Positions 37,192-45,508 of a DNA stretch of 64,000 bases are shown here, piece after piece. The notes beneath the pieces were generated by a model. The model was given only the letters and a program-made list of their open reading frames with translations, searched no databases and was not told the DNA's origin. Within the stretch, counting starts at the first letter, position 1, and each line of letters opens with the position of its first letter. The translations under genes were made by a program, and so were the position numbers. The DNA is from Clostridium formicaceticum (GTDB lineage Bacteria > Bacillota > Clostridia > Peptostreptococcales > Natronincolaceae). The stretch spans positions 2,728,001 to 2,792,000 of the forward strand of contig NZ_CP017603.1 of the NCBI RefSeq assembly GCF_001854185.1, given 5' to 3'.

Positions 37192-38603
37192 AAATAAAAT
37201 CTATTTTTACTAGACTATTTCTATTTTTTCTTTTATTTACAATGATGATGGTTGCTGTGTTATGGTTAATACAGATGAAATTTTTACCTCAGTATTATCA
37301 ACATGAAAAGGTGAAAATATTAGAAGGTTATGCAAAAGAAATTGAAGCAGTTGTAGGAAGAAGTGGGCTGGATCATACTTCATTGGAACTTGTAGAATCT
37401 ATTGCAGCAGGAATCAACGGAAGGGTGGCAGTTTTTGATAAAGAAAGAAATATGCTTTACCATGAAGGTATGACAGGACAGTTTAGAGGCATGAGGGTGC
37501 CTTCTAAAGAATGGCAAGCTGTGTTATCTGGCAAAACTACTTTTTACCATGTATCAGGGACTAGACAAAATTCGGAATTCCTTGTGGTTGTGGTGCCAGG
37601 GGAGCAATATGTTTACTTAATGCAGATACATTTTCAAACCATCGAAGAAGCTATTTCTATTACTAGAGGATTTTATATTTATTTGTTAGGAATAGGAATC
37701 ATAGTTGCACTTCTTCTTGCAGCTTTCTTTTCAAGAAAATTAATTCATCCTTTGTTGAAGCTGAATAGCATCGCAAAAGAAATGACCAATCTAAACTTCA
37801 ACGTTAAATGGGAGGAAAATCGACAGGATGAAATTGGACAATTAGGGGAAACATTGAATTTTTTAACAGATCGATTACAAGTAACAATTGGAAAGTTAGA
37901 AAAAGAGTTAGCTAAAGAAAAAAATCTAGTAAAGATGAGAAAAGAGTTTGTTTCTCGAGTTTCCCATGAATTACAGACACCTATATCCATAATCAGCGGT
38001 TACATTGAAGCACTGCAGGATGATATAGCGGTTAGTGAAGAAGAAGTGGCGGAGTATTTTACAATCATTGAAATGGAAATTCACAGAATGAGTAGGTTAA
38101 TAAGAGAGATGTTAGACTTAGGTCAACTTGAATCCGGGACTTTTAGGATCAATATGGAAAAATTTAATTATGGAGATCTTATAAATAGAGTTCTTGGTAA
38201 ATTTGAATTGATGAAAAAAGAAAAAGAACTCTTATTTGAAATTAAAGGAAATGGATATGATAGCCTCGTATTAGGGGATGAATATAGAATAGAACAGGTT
38301 TTAACAAATTTGTTGCAAAATGCAGTGAATCATGCTTATCATGGGGGAAGCATAAAACTATCTATTGACGACGAAGGAACAAAAATCTGGACCAGCATTT
38401 ATAATGATGGGGAAAAAATTTTAGAAGAAGATATACCCTGTGTTTGGGAGAGTTTTTATAAGGGGGGGAAAGAAAAAGGCGGTACAGGGTTAGGATTAGC
38501 TATTGTAAAAAATGTTTTAGAGCTTCATGGCAGTAGCTATGGTGTTAAAAATACTAATAATGGTGTTTGTTTTTATTTTGACCTAAAAAAATATAGCAGA
38601 TAA
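37188..38603 (+). CDS. Membrane sensor histidine kinase
   Basis: This 471-residue kinase has membrane helix 1 (about 9-28), an extracellular sensor of about 130 residues, helix 2 (about 160-182), HAMP, then the phospho-acceptor motif VSRVSHELQTPISIISGYI and the ATPase boxes (LLQNAVNHAYHGG, GGTGLGLAIVKNVL). Glutamine replaces the usual Arg in HELQTP, which is common. The start overlaps the regulator stop (ATGA type), so the two are translated in coupled fashion. Ligand unknown; kinases of this layout often sense envelope stress. Confidence 0.92.
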   Translation: MKIKSIFTRLFLFFLLFTMMMVAVLWLIQMKFLPQYYQHEKVKILEGYAKEIEAVVGRSGLDHTSLELVESIAAGINGRVAVFDKERNMLYHEGMTGQFRGMRVPSKEWQAVLSGKTTFYHVSGTRQNSEFLVVVVPGEQYVYLMQIHFQTIEEAISITRGFYIYLLGIGIIVALLLAAFFSRKLIHPLLKLNSIAKEMTNLNFNVKWEENRQDEIGQLGETLNFLTDRLQVTIGKLEKELAKEKNLVKMRKEFVSRVSHELQTPISIISGYIEALQDDIAVSEEEVAEYFTIIEMEIHRMSRLIREMLDLGQLESGTFRINMEKFNYGDLINRVLGKFELMKKEKELLFEIKGNGYDSLVLGDEYRIEQVLTNLLQNAVNHAYHGGSIKLSIDDEGTKIWTSIYNDGEKILEEDIPCVWESFYKGGKEKGGTGLGLAIVKNVLELHGSSYGVKNTNNGVCFYFDLKKYSR

Positions 38604-38611
38604 AATAAAAA

Positions 38612-38650
38612 AAGCGCACTATTGGAACAAATAGTACGCTTCTAGGGTTT
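38612..38650 (+). terminator. Terminator after the two-component operon
   Basis: AAGCGCACTATT pairs with AATAGTACGCTT using one mismatch-like A-C or G-T position, followed by CTAGGGTTTTTA. Confidence 0.65.
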
Positions 38651-38662
38651 TTATCAAATACT

Positions 38663-38762
38663 TTACTAGGCGAAGACCTTGCTTCTGTAAGTGGGCTTTG
38701 GATCAGGTGGAGCAGCGTCTCCGACTGGTTTCCCAGTATTCGACTTTAACTGGAGGAGTGCG
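38663..38762 (+). other. Compact multi-hairpin element between convergent genes
   Basis: Three hairpins stand in series on the plus strand: CTTGCTT/AAGTGGG with loop CTGT; CAG-GT-GGAG/CTCC-GA-CTG with loop CAGCGT and a possible tandem G-A pair; and CCAGT/ACTGG. The stretch is richer in G and C than its neighbours. It lies after a terminator and before the end of the DUF2680 gene on the other strand. It could be a small RNA, a remnant of a mobile-element end, or the 3' tail of the DUF2680 transcript. I cannot name it. Confidence 0.3.
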
Positions 38763-39119
38763 CTATCGATTAAAACCAAATCTATTGCCAGCTCCTTTGA
38801 AGGCTCCTTTTTCTGTTGTTCTGCCAAAACCAATTGCTAATCTTTCTTGACGGTCTCTGTTTTCACCAATGTTTGTACAATGATTCATTCTCTCTTGAAT
38901 CTGAGCTGCATAAGTATCTGCTTGTTCTTGTGTTAACCTTTCAGTAGATACCATTTGATCAAGTTTTGAAAGTTTTAATTCAAGAAGCTCCTCTGTAGAA
39001 GTAGCGGCTTTGTAGAGCTGCAAGCCATTTCCAACAGGCTGCGTATCTGCAAAAGCTAAGCTGCCTCCTGCTATAGTCAGTGTTAGGCCTAGACCTAAAG
39101 CTAAAATGCCTTTCTTCAT
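38763..39119 (-). CDS. Secreted DUF2680-type protein
   Basis: This 118-residue protein has a clear signal peptide (MKKGILALGLGLTLTIAGGS, then LAFA before DTQ). The mature part is helical and contains LTQEQADTYAAQIQERMNHC, the pattern of DUF2680 proteins, and ends in a Gly/Phe/Arg-rich tail. On its strand AAAGGAG lies 9 bases before the ATG at 39119; the ATG at 39128 touches that site and is not used. Small secreted proteins of this kind often sit beside two-component genes in Clostridia, which fits the convergent pair here. Function unknown; the single Cys is unusual for an exported protein. Confidence 0.82.
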   Translation of the reverse strand: MKKGILALGLGLTLTIAGGSLAFADTQPVGNGLQLYKAATSTEELLELKLSKLDQMVSTERLTQEQADTYAAQIQERMNHCTNIGENRDRQERLAIGFGRTTEKGAFKGAGNRFGFNR

Positions 39120-39378
39120 TTTCAACATCTCCTTTAAATGTGATTTTGTCTTACAGTAACAGTATACTCTCCATGTGTGACAGCTTTATGGCAAACTAAT
39201 GTAATTACATTGGTAGTCATCATCAAAGGTAATGACAATACTTCTAGGAGATAGTTGTTTTTCTTTTTTTACGAAATAGTATAATAATTAGAGGTTATTT
39301 TAGAAGAAGTGTTGAAGTGATTATGATAAAGAAATCTAGTAATTAGATGACATGAGAAGTGAGAGAGGAGGAGGGTAA

Positions 39379-39552
39379 ATGGTAGAAACATTTTTAATAC
39401 TACTAGGGACTGGATATCTAATATATAAGGTTGCCTTTGGTATTCCTAAGCAAGTAAAAAGAACAGAAGAGAAATTAGATATGTTAAAGTTGCACCTTCA
39501 AGAAATCCAATTAGATTTAAATGAAATTAGTAAAAGGATAAATGATAAATAG
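39379..39552 (+). CDS. Small membrane-anchored coiled-coil protein
   Basis: This 57-codon gene has a strong ribosome binding site (GAGGAGGAGGG) before the ATG. The product has an N-terminal membrane helix (VETFLILLGTGYLIYKVAF) followed by a charged helix (KRTEEKLDMLKLHLQEIQLD, then LNEISKRI) with heptad-like leucine spacing, so a short coiled coil facing the cytoplasm is predicted. No family is recognised. The clear membrane-then-helix layout and good start support a real gene. Confidence 0.6.
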   Translation: MVETFLILLGTGYLIYKVAFGIPKQVKRTEEKLDMLKLHLQEIQLDLNEISKRINDK

Positions 39553-39639
39553 TTCCATCATCCTTTTTTAGTCGGTATCATGAGTTGTATGAAAAAAATC
39601 ATTACCCTACAATATCATGTAGCATACTTTCGATGGGTA

Positions 39640-39765
39640 GCGTGAAAGAGTGTGGGGTTGGAGGGCTTAATAACTCTGAGGGAATAAGAGAGATAAGCGG
39701 TTAACTTTAGGCGAGGCAAGCTTCAGGTAGTTATAGAACCTAGAAGCACTTAATAAATGAGTAAA
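39640..39765 (+). other. Possible relic of an IS200/IS605 right end
   Basis: The segment contains GGTAGTTATAGAACCTAGAAGC followed by ACTTAATAAATGAGT, which resembles how I remember the 3' end of Firmicutes tnpB genes and their terminal hairpin, in a decayed form. No transposase frame is present. The match is from memory and may be chance. The DUF6054-like gene begins right after it. Confidence 0.2.
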
Positions 39766-39780
39766 AAGGAGGATTATTAA

Positions 39781-40125
39781 ATGAGTAAATATAATTTTAC
39801 GGTAAGTATTACCCCTAAAGAAGCACTAGCATTAGTAAAAAAAAATCAAAGTGCAGAACTAGTGCATGAAGAATTGTTTGATTTAGGAGAAGAAAAGTTT
39901 ACTGGCACAATTATTTTCGAAAAGTATTATTTTAGAGCAGGTAATAGAGCTGCTTTAATTGTTATTGCTGACAATCTTAAAGGAAAGTCAAGTGTTAGAT
40001 CAATAGCTACCGGAAGTTCGCAGGGTCTGTTTTTTAATTTTGATTGGGGTGCATCTGATGATTTCGCTTACAGCATTAAAAACATTTTAAAGGATTTTAT
40101 AGTAAAAGAAGAGAAACTGACTTAG
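39781..40125 (+). CDS. DUF6054-like small protein
   Basis: This 114-residue soluble protein starts MSKYNFTVSITPKEALALVK after AAAAAGGAGG. It has an alpha/beta character with DLGEEKFTGTIIFEKYYFRA, ALIVIADNLKGKSS and a final helix, and no membrane segment or cysteine. It recalls the DUF6054 family of Clostridia, whose function is unknown; the fold of the first half could be a START/SRPBCC-like or YwqH-like sheet, but I cannot tell. It stands alone, between a spacer and a convergent ABC ATPase gene. Confidence 0.6.
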   Translation: MSKYNFTVSITPKEALALVKKNQSAELVHEELFDLGEEKFTGTIIFEKYYFRAGNRAALIVIADNLKGKSSVRSIATGSSQGLFFNFDWGASDDFAYSIKNILKDFIVKEEKLT

Positions 40126-40252
40126 AAAAGATGGTTGGGTTGGTGATAATAATCTTATCAATGCATAAGATAGATTACTGGTAAGCGACTTGAAAAAAGT
40201 TATAAGTTAAAGATTTAATACCTTGCAGATTTTGTACAAGGGGTATTCTATT

Positions 40253-40282
40253 CAGCCCATCCTAGTATAGAAGGGTGGGCTG
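40253..40282. terminator. Terminator between convergent genes
   Basis: CAGCCCATCC pairs with GGGTGGGCTG over 10 bp with one G-T pair. Another weaker hairpin (ATACC...GGTAT) lies at about 40219-40246. Together they probably end both convergent transcripts. Confidence 0.65.
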
Positions 40283-40298
40283 TAGTGCTTTAAAAGGC

Positions 40299-41084
40299 TT
40301 AATATGACTGAGAAGCAAGTCGTAACCAAGTTCGATCTTTTAATTTTTCTAAAAGAACAGGAGCCTCAAAAAAGTCAGAAAGATTATCATTGGTTAAAAC
40401 TGCACTTGTTTTTCCAGAAGAATGAACTTCTCCTCGGCGCAATAATAGGGTATGACTGAAAATCGGTAGGATTTCCTCTGTACGATGGGTTACATAAATC
40501 AATGTAGGAGCATTTTTTTCCTGACTGAGGTTTTCGATGATAGAAAGCAACTGTTCTTTAGCAAAAATATCTAGTCCTGTACAGGGTTCGTCTAGGATTA
40601 ATAAGCGTGGTGAGGACATGAGTGCCCTTGCAATAAGTACCTTCTGCTTCTCCCCTTGGGATAGAGACGCATAGGAGCGTTTTGCTAGATGGCTGCAATT
40701 TAAGCGTTGTAGTAAATCTTTAGCTAAGTCTTTGTCTTCTTGTTTTGGTTCATCATATAAACCTATTAAAGCAAATTTACCGCTTATAACGATCTCTTCC
40801 GCAGACTCCTTAACATAGAGCCTTTCTTGCAAAGCTGTACTCACCCAGCCAATAGACTTTCTTAACTTTCTTAGATCAGACTCTCCAAAGGTACTGTTAA
40901 GAACTTGCATTTCTCCCTTAGAAGGAAATATGTATCCATTCACCATATTTAAAAGGCTTGTTTTACCTGAACCATTTAATCCTAAAATAGCCCAATGTTG
41001 ACCTGATGATACAGACCAGTTAATTTCCTTTAGGATATAATTTGAATTTCTTATAAGTGAAACCTGTTTTGCTTCAATAACCAA
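40299..41084 (-). CDS. ABC transporter ATP-binding protein (YlmA/ModF-like)
   Basis: This 261-residue single-domain ATPase has Walker A GLNGSGKTS, the Q loop in STALQERL, the signature LSQGEKQKV, Walker B LLILDEPCTGLD and the switch His in YVTHRTEEI. The sequence resembles the soluble YlmA/ModF group that has no permease partner gene, and none is nearby. It starts at TTG, well placed 8 bases after AAAAGGAGAG on its strand. What it energises is unknown. A non-transport role, for example in translation or repair, is possible for orphan ABC ATPases but cannot be shown here. Confidence 0.88.
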   Translation of the reverse strand: MVIEAKQVSLIRNSNYILKEINWSVSSGQHWAILGLNGSGKTSLLNMVNGYIFPSKGEMQVLNSTFGESDLRKLRKSIGWVSTALQERLYVKESAEEIVISGKFALIGLYDEPKQEDKDLAKDLLQRLNCSHLAKRSYASLSQGEKQKVLIARALMSSPRLLILDEPCTGLDIFAKEQLLSIIENLSQEKNAPTLIYVTHRTEEILPIFSHTLLLRRGEVHSSGKTSAVLTNDNLSDFFEAPVLLEKLKDRTWLRLASQSY

Positions 41085-41639
41085 GTTGATTCTCTCCTTT
41101 TCATAGCTTCGTTTGCTAAAACGAATGTGCTATGGTTATTTCTTTATTTTTTTATATTATAATAAATTTTCTGAACAAAGTCATCCCATTCCTTTTTAAA
41201 AATAACAAGTTACTCGCTTATACAATTTTTCTTGTTATTAAGAAGAAAATTAAAGATATTGCGTACCAAAATTTTAAAGGATGGTAATACCTCTTAAGGA
41301 TTGGTAGTAAATAATCCTTTGAAAAATTTGCATATTTGAAGGTAGAAATTTGCAAATTATAGGATTTTTTCACTGGAAAGAACTTTGGTCTTATCAATCT
41401 TTGAAATGCAATAAGTGGGCATATTTGATTTTCACCACCGCAGTAAATCATTATATAGCACAAATAAACTGGCTTTACAGTCATGCTGGAGAAGGGTGTG
41501 TAGAGAACATGAAGGTTGAAATTACATGGTAAAAGTGGTAAAATTAAACTAATAATTTTCAGACTTTTCGTTAAATTAATGCAACCTTTAAATATTCGCA
41601 GGAAAAAATGATAATTACTTAGGAAGGGTAGGATGAATC
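41085..41639. other. 555-base spacer without a recognisable gene
   Basis: This holds the leader of the ABC ATPase gene on one side and the upstream region of the hemerythrin gene on the other. Frames of 60 and 88 codons run through it on both strands, but they lack ribosome binding sites and look like chance. No terminator, repeat or known RNA pattern was seen. Confidence 0.5.
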
Positions 41640-42062
41640 ATGATGTGGAAAGAGAAATATAAAATTGGCGTACCGCTTGTTGACCAGCAGCATGAAGAAC
41701 TCTTTAAACGTGTATCAGAGTTTATTCAGACGGTTCAAAAAAAGGGTATATGGACAGAAAAACTAGATAAGGTTAAAGAAACCATGGCTTTTATGCAGGA
41801 ATATGTAGTGGTTCATTTTCATGATGAAGAAGTATATCAAGAGGAAGTTGAATATCCTGAACGAGAGAGCCATAAGCAGGATCATACTCAGTTTAAAGAA
41901 GCAGTAGGAAATTATGTGAATCGATTTAAAGAAGAAGGTTATAGTGAAGAACTTGTTCAGGAATTTAGTGGTAAACTTGTGGCTTGGTTGATTATGCATG
42001 TTGCCGCAAAAGATCAAAAAATCGGAGAGTATGTAGATGCTCAAGAGAGAGGAGAATTATAA
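41640..42062 (+). CDS. Bacteriohemerythrin
   Basis: This 140-residue four-helix protein carries the diiron-site pattern: WKEKYKIGVPLVDQQHEELF (His and Glu ligands), VVHFHDEEVYQEEVEYPE (His, Glu), SHKQDHTQF (His) and LVAWLIMHVAAKDQKIG (His, Asp). It binds oxygen reversibly and in anaerobes may sense or buffer O2. The gene overlaps cheX by one base, and a GGDEF/EAL sensor gene lies downstream, so a role in O2-linked signalling is plausible. The ribosome binding site is AGGAAGG. Confidence 0.93.
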   Translation: MMWKEKYKIGVPLVDQQHEELFKRVSEFIQTVQKKGIWTEKLDKVKETMAFMQEYVVVHFHDEEVYQEEVEYPERESHKQDHTQFKEAVGNYVNRFKEEGYSEELVQEFSGKLVAWLIMHVAAKDQKIGEYVDAQERGEL

Positions 42063-42523
42063 TGAAGGCAGAAAGTGTAAACTCCTTTTTTCAAGCAACA
42101 AAGGATGTGTTTCAATTAATGTTGGATATCGGTATTGAACAAGGAAAACTAGGGATGGTAGAAAATATGATTCCTAGTAAAGATGCTAACGTTGTTCTAG
42201 GCGTAACGGGAGACCTTAGTGGGACAATCTTATTTAGCTTTCCCCAAAAGATGATTTTAGAAATGGTGAAGATTATGTGTGGTATGGAAATGGATGAAAT
42301 TGACAGCTTTGTCTCCTCTGCTCTTGGAGAAGTAGCTAATATTATCGGTGGTAATGCAGCCACAATGCTGGCAGCAAACAATTATAAATGCGATATTGTG
42401 CCACCACAGATTTTTGTGGGAGAGTACAAGTCTTTTTCTATGGCCAATGAAAAAGCTTTGTTATTGCCGCTAAAAACTTCAATAGGAGAGTTCGATATTA
42501 ATATTTTCTTGAAGGAAAAATAA
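42062..42523 (+). CDS. cheX: CheX-type chemotaxis phosphatase-like protein
   Basis: This 153-residue protein is of the CheC/CheX family. It keeps the phosphatase-type motif in SALGEVANIIGGNAATML (Glu and Asn, spacing E-x2-N) once, as CheX does. CheX dephosphorylates CheY-P in characterised species. The ATG at 42062 shares its A with the stop codon of the hemerythrin gene, after AGAGAGGAG; a longer frame from 41984 is spurious. No other che gene is in the window. A link from oxygen binding to motility is inference. Confidence 0.85.
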   Translation: MKAESVNSFFQATKDVFQLMLDIGIEQGKLGMVENMIPSKDANVVLGVTGDLSGTILFSFPQKMILEMVKIMCGMEMDEIDSFVSSALGEVANIIGGNAATMLAANNYKCDIVPPQIFVGEYKSFSMANEKALLLPLKTSIGEFDINIFLKEK

Positions 42524-42628
42524 TTTATCTAGTCAAAGCAGGAGATGAAATTTTACTAAATCAAATACTATATCTGAATTGTAAAGTTTTTGCTGGATTT
42601 AATAAGGTTTGATAAGAGGAGCAATAGA

Positions 42629-45358
42629 ATGAAGATAAAAAAGGTTATTTTACTATTTGCTTTTTTTAACATAGCATTATTCAGTACCTTTAGGTATTCC
42701 TATGCTGACGCATCTATAGGCTTGGCAATAAAAAAAACAGCAGCGATATCAGCGGGAGAGATAATTATTGTAGGAGATGACATAGACTATCCACCCTATA
42801 GTTTTCTAGATAAAAAAGGTAATCCTGCTGGTTTTAATATTGAATTGGCACAAGCTGCGTTAGAGACGATGGGATTAAAAGCTGAATTCAGGTTGGGCAG
42901 TTGGAAAGAAGTAAGAAGACAACTGACAGCAGGGGAAATTCATATGATTTCCGGCATGTTTTATTCGCCGGAGAGGGAAAAAGCCTATGATTTTACTACA
43001 AGGCATACAGTTACTAGCGGGGATATTTTTACTAGAGAGAAGAAGAAAATCTCTGATATAAAGGAACTAGAGGGACAAACTGTAGTAGTACAGGAGGATG
43101 ACATCATCTATGAACATTTAGTAAACCAAAATCTTAATATAGCGTTTGTTTCAGTTCCAACTGTTGCAGAAGCTTTGAGGTTAGTTTCTGTAGGAAAGTA
43201 CGATTATGCAGCAGTACTAAAGGTTCCAGGACATTATATTATTGATGATCTTGGGTTTTGGAATTTGAGGGCAAATGACGTAGATATTCTTCAAAATGAT
43301 TACTGCATGGCTGTAAGGAAGTATAATGACGACTTACTTTTTGCACTAAATGGAGGATTAAAGATTCTAAAGGCTACAGGTCAATACCAAGAAATTTATG
43401 ATAAATGGTTAGGGGTATATGAAGATAAAAGTTTTTGGGAAGAAGTTAAAGAGTATGCTTGGCTTATAGGTTTTATAATGACAAGTTTAATTTTACTAAT
43501 TTTTGTGGTTCTTATTTTAAGAAGAATGGTAGCCATAAGAACGAAGGAGCTTGAAGAGGCCAACAGAACCCTGAATAAAAATCAAAAAGAACTAAATGCT
43601 TATAATCAGGAAGTGACAATGGCCTATCAACAACTAACAGCTTCAGAAGAGGAGTTAAGGGCGCAATATGACGAAATACAAAGTTATATTGAGAAATTAG
43701 AAAATCTTAAACAAAAATATCAGATAGCCATTCAAGGTACCAACAGTGTAGTGTGGGAATATGATTTAGAAGATAAAACCATCTATTTATCAGAAGAGTT
43801 TAAAAGTACCTATGGTGTAAAGCTAAATGAAAAAGAAAAAATAGAAATAGTTTTTAATGAGCTTTTTAGAGTGGAGGAAAAAGAAAAACTAATAAAGGAA
43901 TTTATTGACTATAAAGAAGGAAAAAAAGAAGAAATATATAGTCAAGTGAAAATTAGAGACAAAGACAATCAGCAGCAATGGATTTTAGTCCGAGGAAAAG
44001 GCGTTCTTGATGAAAATCGAGAATTAAAGGTGATTAACGGAATTATTCTTGACATAACAAAATTAAAAGAGCAGGAAGAATATATAAAACATCTTGCTTA
44101 TCATGATCCTGTGACCAATCTACCCAATCGCATCATGTTTATGGAAGAGTTAGAAAGAGAGATAAGTGAAAATCAATGCGGGGCTGTAATGTTATTGGAT
44201 CTCGATAATTTTAAAGGTGTTAATGATACTTTAGGGCACGTATATGGCGATAAATTATTAAAGCGAGTTGCAGAAGAACTTTTAAACATTAAGGATGAAA
44301 AGCTATTTATATCAAGATTTGGAGGGGATGAATTTCAAATTCTGGTAAAAAGAGAAACAGAAGCAACTGAAATTGAAAATTATGCTAAGCGGATAAGTAA
44401 GATATTTGAAGAAAGACTGATGATTAAGGAAGAAACTTATGTAAGCTGTAGCATAGGAATTACCCTTTATCCTTTTGATAGCAACGATGTTACGCAACTG
44501 ATTATGAATGCAGATATTGCTATGTATGATGCAAAAAACTCAGGAAAAAGCAACTATAAGTTTTTCAATCAAAAGATGACGGATAAATTAAAGGAAAAAA
44601 TACAGATAGAAACGACTTTAAGAGAAGCGATAAAGAAAGAGGAATTAAAACTATTATATCAGCCTCAAGTATGTGGTCTTACAGGAAAGGTGGTAGGTTT
44701 TGAAGCTCTTTTAAGGCTAAAATTTCATCCTATATCTCCAGCTATTTTTATACCGGTAGCAGAAGAGGCTGGTATTATCATTGACATGGGAAGATGGGTA
44801 ACAAAAGAAGTAATTAAGCAAATCGCTGTGTGGAAAGAAAAGGGCATAAATACAAAGCCAGTAGCTATTAATTTCTCTGCAAAGCAGTTAAATGATTTTA
44901 AGTATATCGATTTCTTAGAAGATCTACTTAAAAAGAATAATGTAACTCCAAAAGATATAGAAATAGAAATTACTGAAAGTATCTTTTTAGAAAACAAACA
45001 AGAAACAATGATATTTCTGAATAACTTAAAGGCATTAGGAATAAAAATTGCATTAGATGACTTTGGCACAGGTTATTCTTCCCTTAGCTATCTAACTTTT
45101 TTACCGGTAGATAAAATAAAGTTGGATAAATCTCTCAACGATAAATTCCTGCAGTTAGAGAATATCGCAGTTATGGAGAGCATTATTTCCCTTGCGCATA
45201 GCTTAAACTTAAAGGTTGTAGCAGAAGGTATTGAAGATATAGAGCAGCATGAGCGGTTAAAGCTAGTGAAATGCGACTATATCCAAGGATATCTTTTTAG
45301 CAAACCATTGGAAGTGGAAGAAGCAGAAAATATCCATGATTATCGTTTTTTATTATAG
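42629..45358 (+). CDS. Binding-protein-domain sensor with PAS, GGDEF and EAL domains
   Basis: This protein of 909 residues has a signal/anchor segment (KKVILLFAFFNIALFSTF), an extracellular SBP_bac_3 domain (about 45-275: GDDIDYPPYSFLDKKGNPAG, RLGSWKEVRRQL), a membrane helix (about 292-312), a coiled coil, a PAS domain (about 370-480), GGDEF (about 485-650, GGDEF near 565) and EAL (about 670-905). The I-site position reads DEKL, so no RxxD. The EAL domain keeps EALLR, EITES, DDFGTG and AEGIEDIEQ, so phosphodiesterase activity is likely. SBP_bac_3 domains usually bind amino acids. The start at 42629 follows GAGGAGCAATAGA. Confidence 0.92.
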   Translation: MKIKKVILLFAFFNIALFSTFRYSYADASIGLAIKKTAAISAGEIIIVGDDIDYPPYSFLDKKGNPAGFNIELAQAALETMGLKAEFRLGSWKEVRRQLTAGEIHMISGMFYSPEREKAYDFTTRHTVTSGDIFTREKKKISDIKELEGQTVVVQEDDIIYEHLVNQNLNIAFVSVPTVAEALRLVSVGKYDYAAVLKVPGHYIIDDLGFWNLRANDVDILQNDYCMAVRKYNDDLLFALNGGLKILKATGQYQEIYDKWLGVYEDKSFWEEVKEYAWLIGFIMTSLILLIFVVLILRRMVAIRTKELEEANRTLNKNQKELNAYNQEVTMAYQQLTASEEELRAQYDEIQSYIEKLENLKQKYQIAIQGTNSVVWEYDLEDKTIYLSEEFKSTYGVKLNEKEKIEIVFNELFRVEEKEKLIKEFIDYKEGKKEEIYSQVKIRDKDNQQQWILVRGKGVLDENRELKVINGIILDITKLKEQEEYIKHLAYHDPVTNLPNRIMFMEELEREISENQCGAVMLLDLDNFKGVNDTLGHVYGDKLLKRVAEELLNIKDEKLFISRFGGDEFQILVKRETEATEIENYAKRISKIFEERLMIKEETYVSCSIGITLYPFDSNDVTQLIMNADIAMYDAKNSGKSNYKFFNQKMTDKLKEKIQIETTLREAIKKEELKLLYQPQVCGLTGKVVGFEALLRLKFHPISPAIFIPVAEEAGIIIDMGRWVTKEVIKQIAVWKEKGINTKPVAINFSAKQLNDFKYIDFLEDLLKKNNVTPKDIEIEITESIFLENKQETMIFLNNLKALGIKIALDDFGTGYSSLSYLTFLPVDKIKLDKSLNDKFLQLENIAVMESIISLAHSLNLKVVAEGIEDIEQHERLKLVKCDYIQGYLFSKPLEVEEAENIHDYRFLL

Positions 45359-45508
45359 AAGAATAAATAGATATGTTGCAACCGAAGATCAACTACCTTG
45401 AAGCAGTTATAAAAACATGTTACTATAGATATACACTTATGAATTAAGTCGCGTTGTATATAAAATTTTAATTGTTTTTACTTGTTGCAGCAAAAAGTGA
45501 GGAGAATT

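Noticed and set aside
41218-41532. ORFs of 88 and 60 codons on both strands of the spacer before hemerythrin
   Set aside because: No ribosome binding sites, no recognisable domain, and AT-rich chance frames overlap each other.
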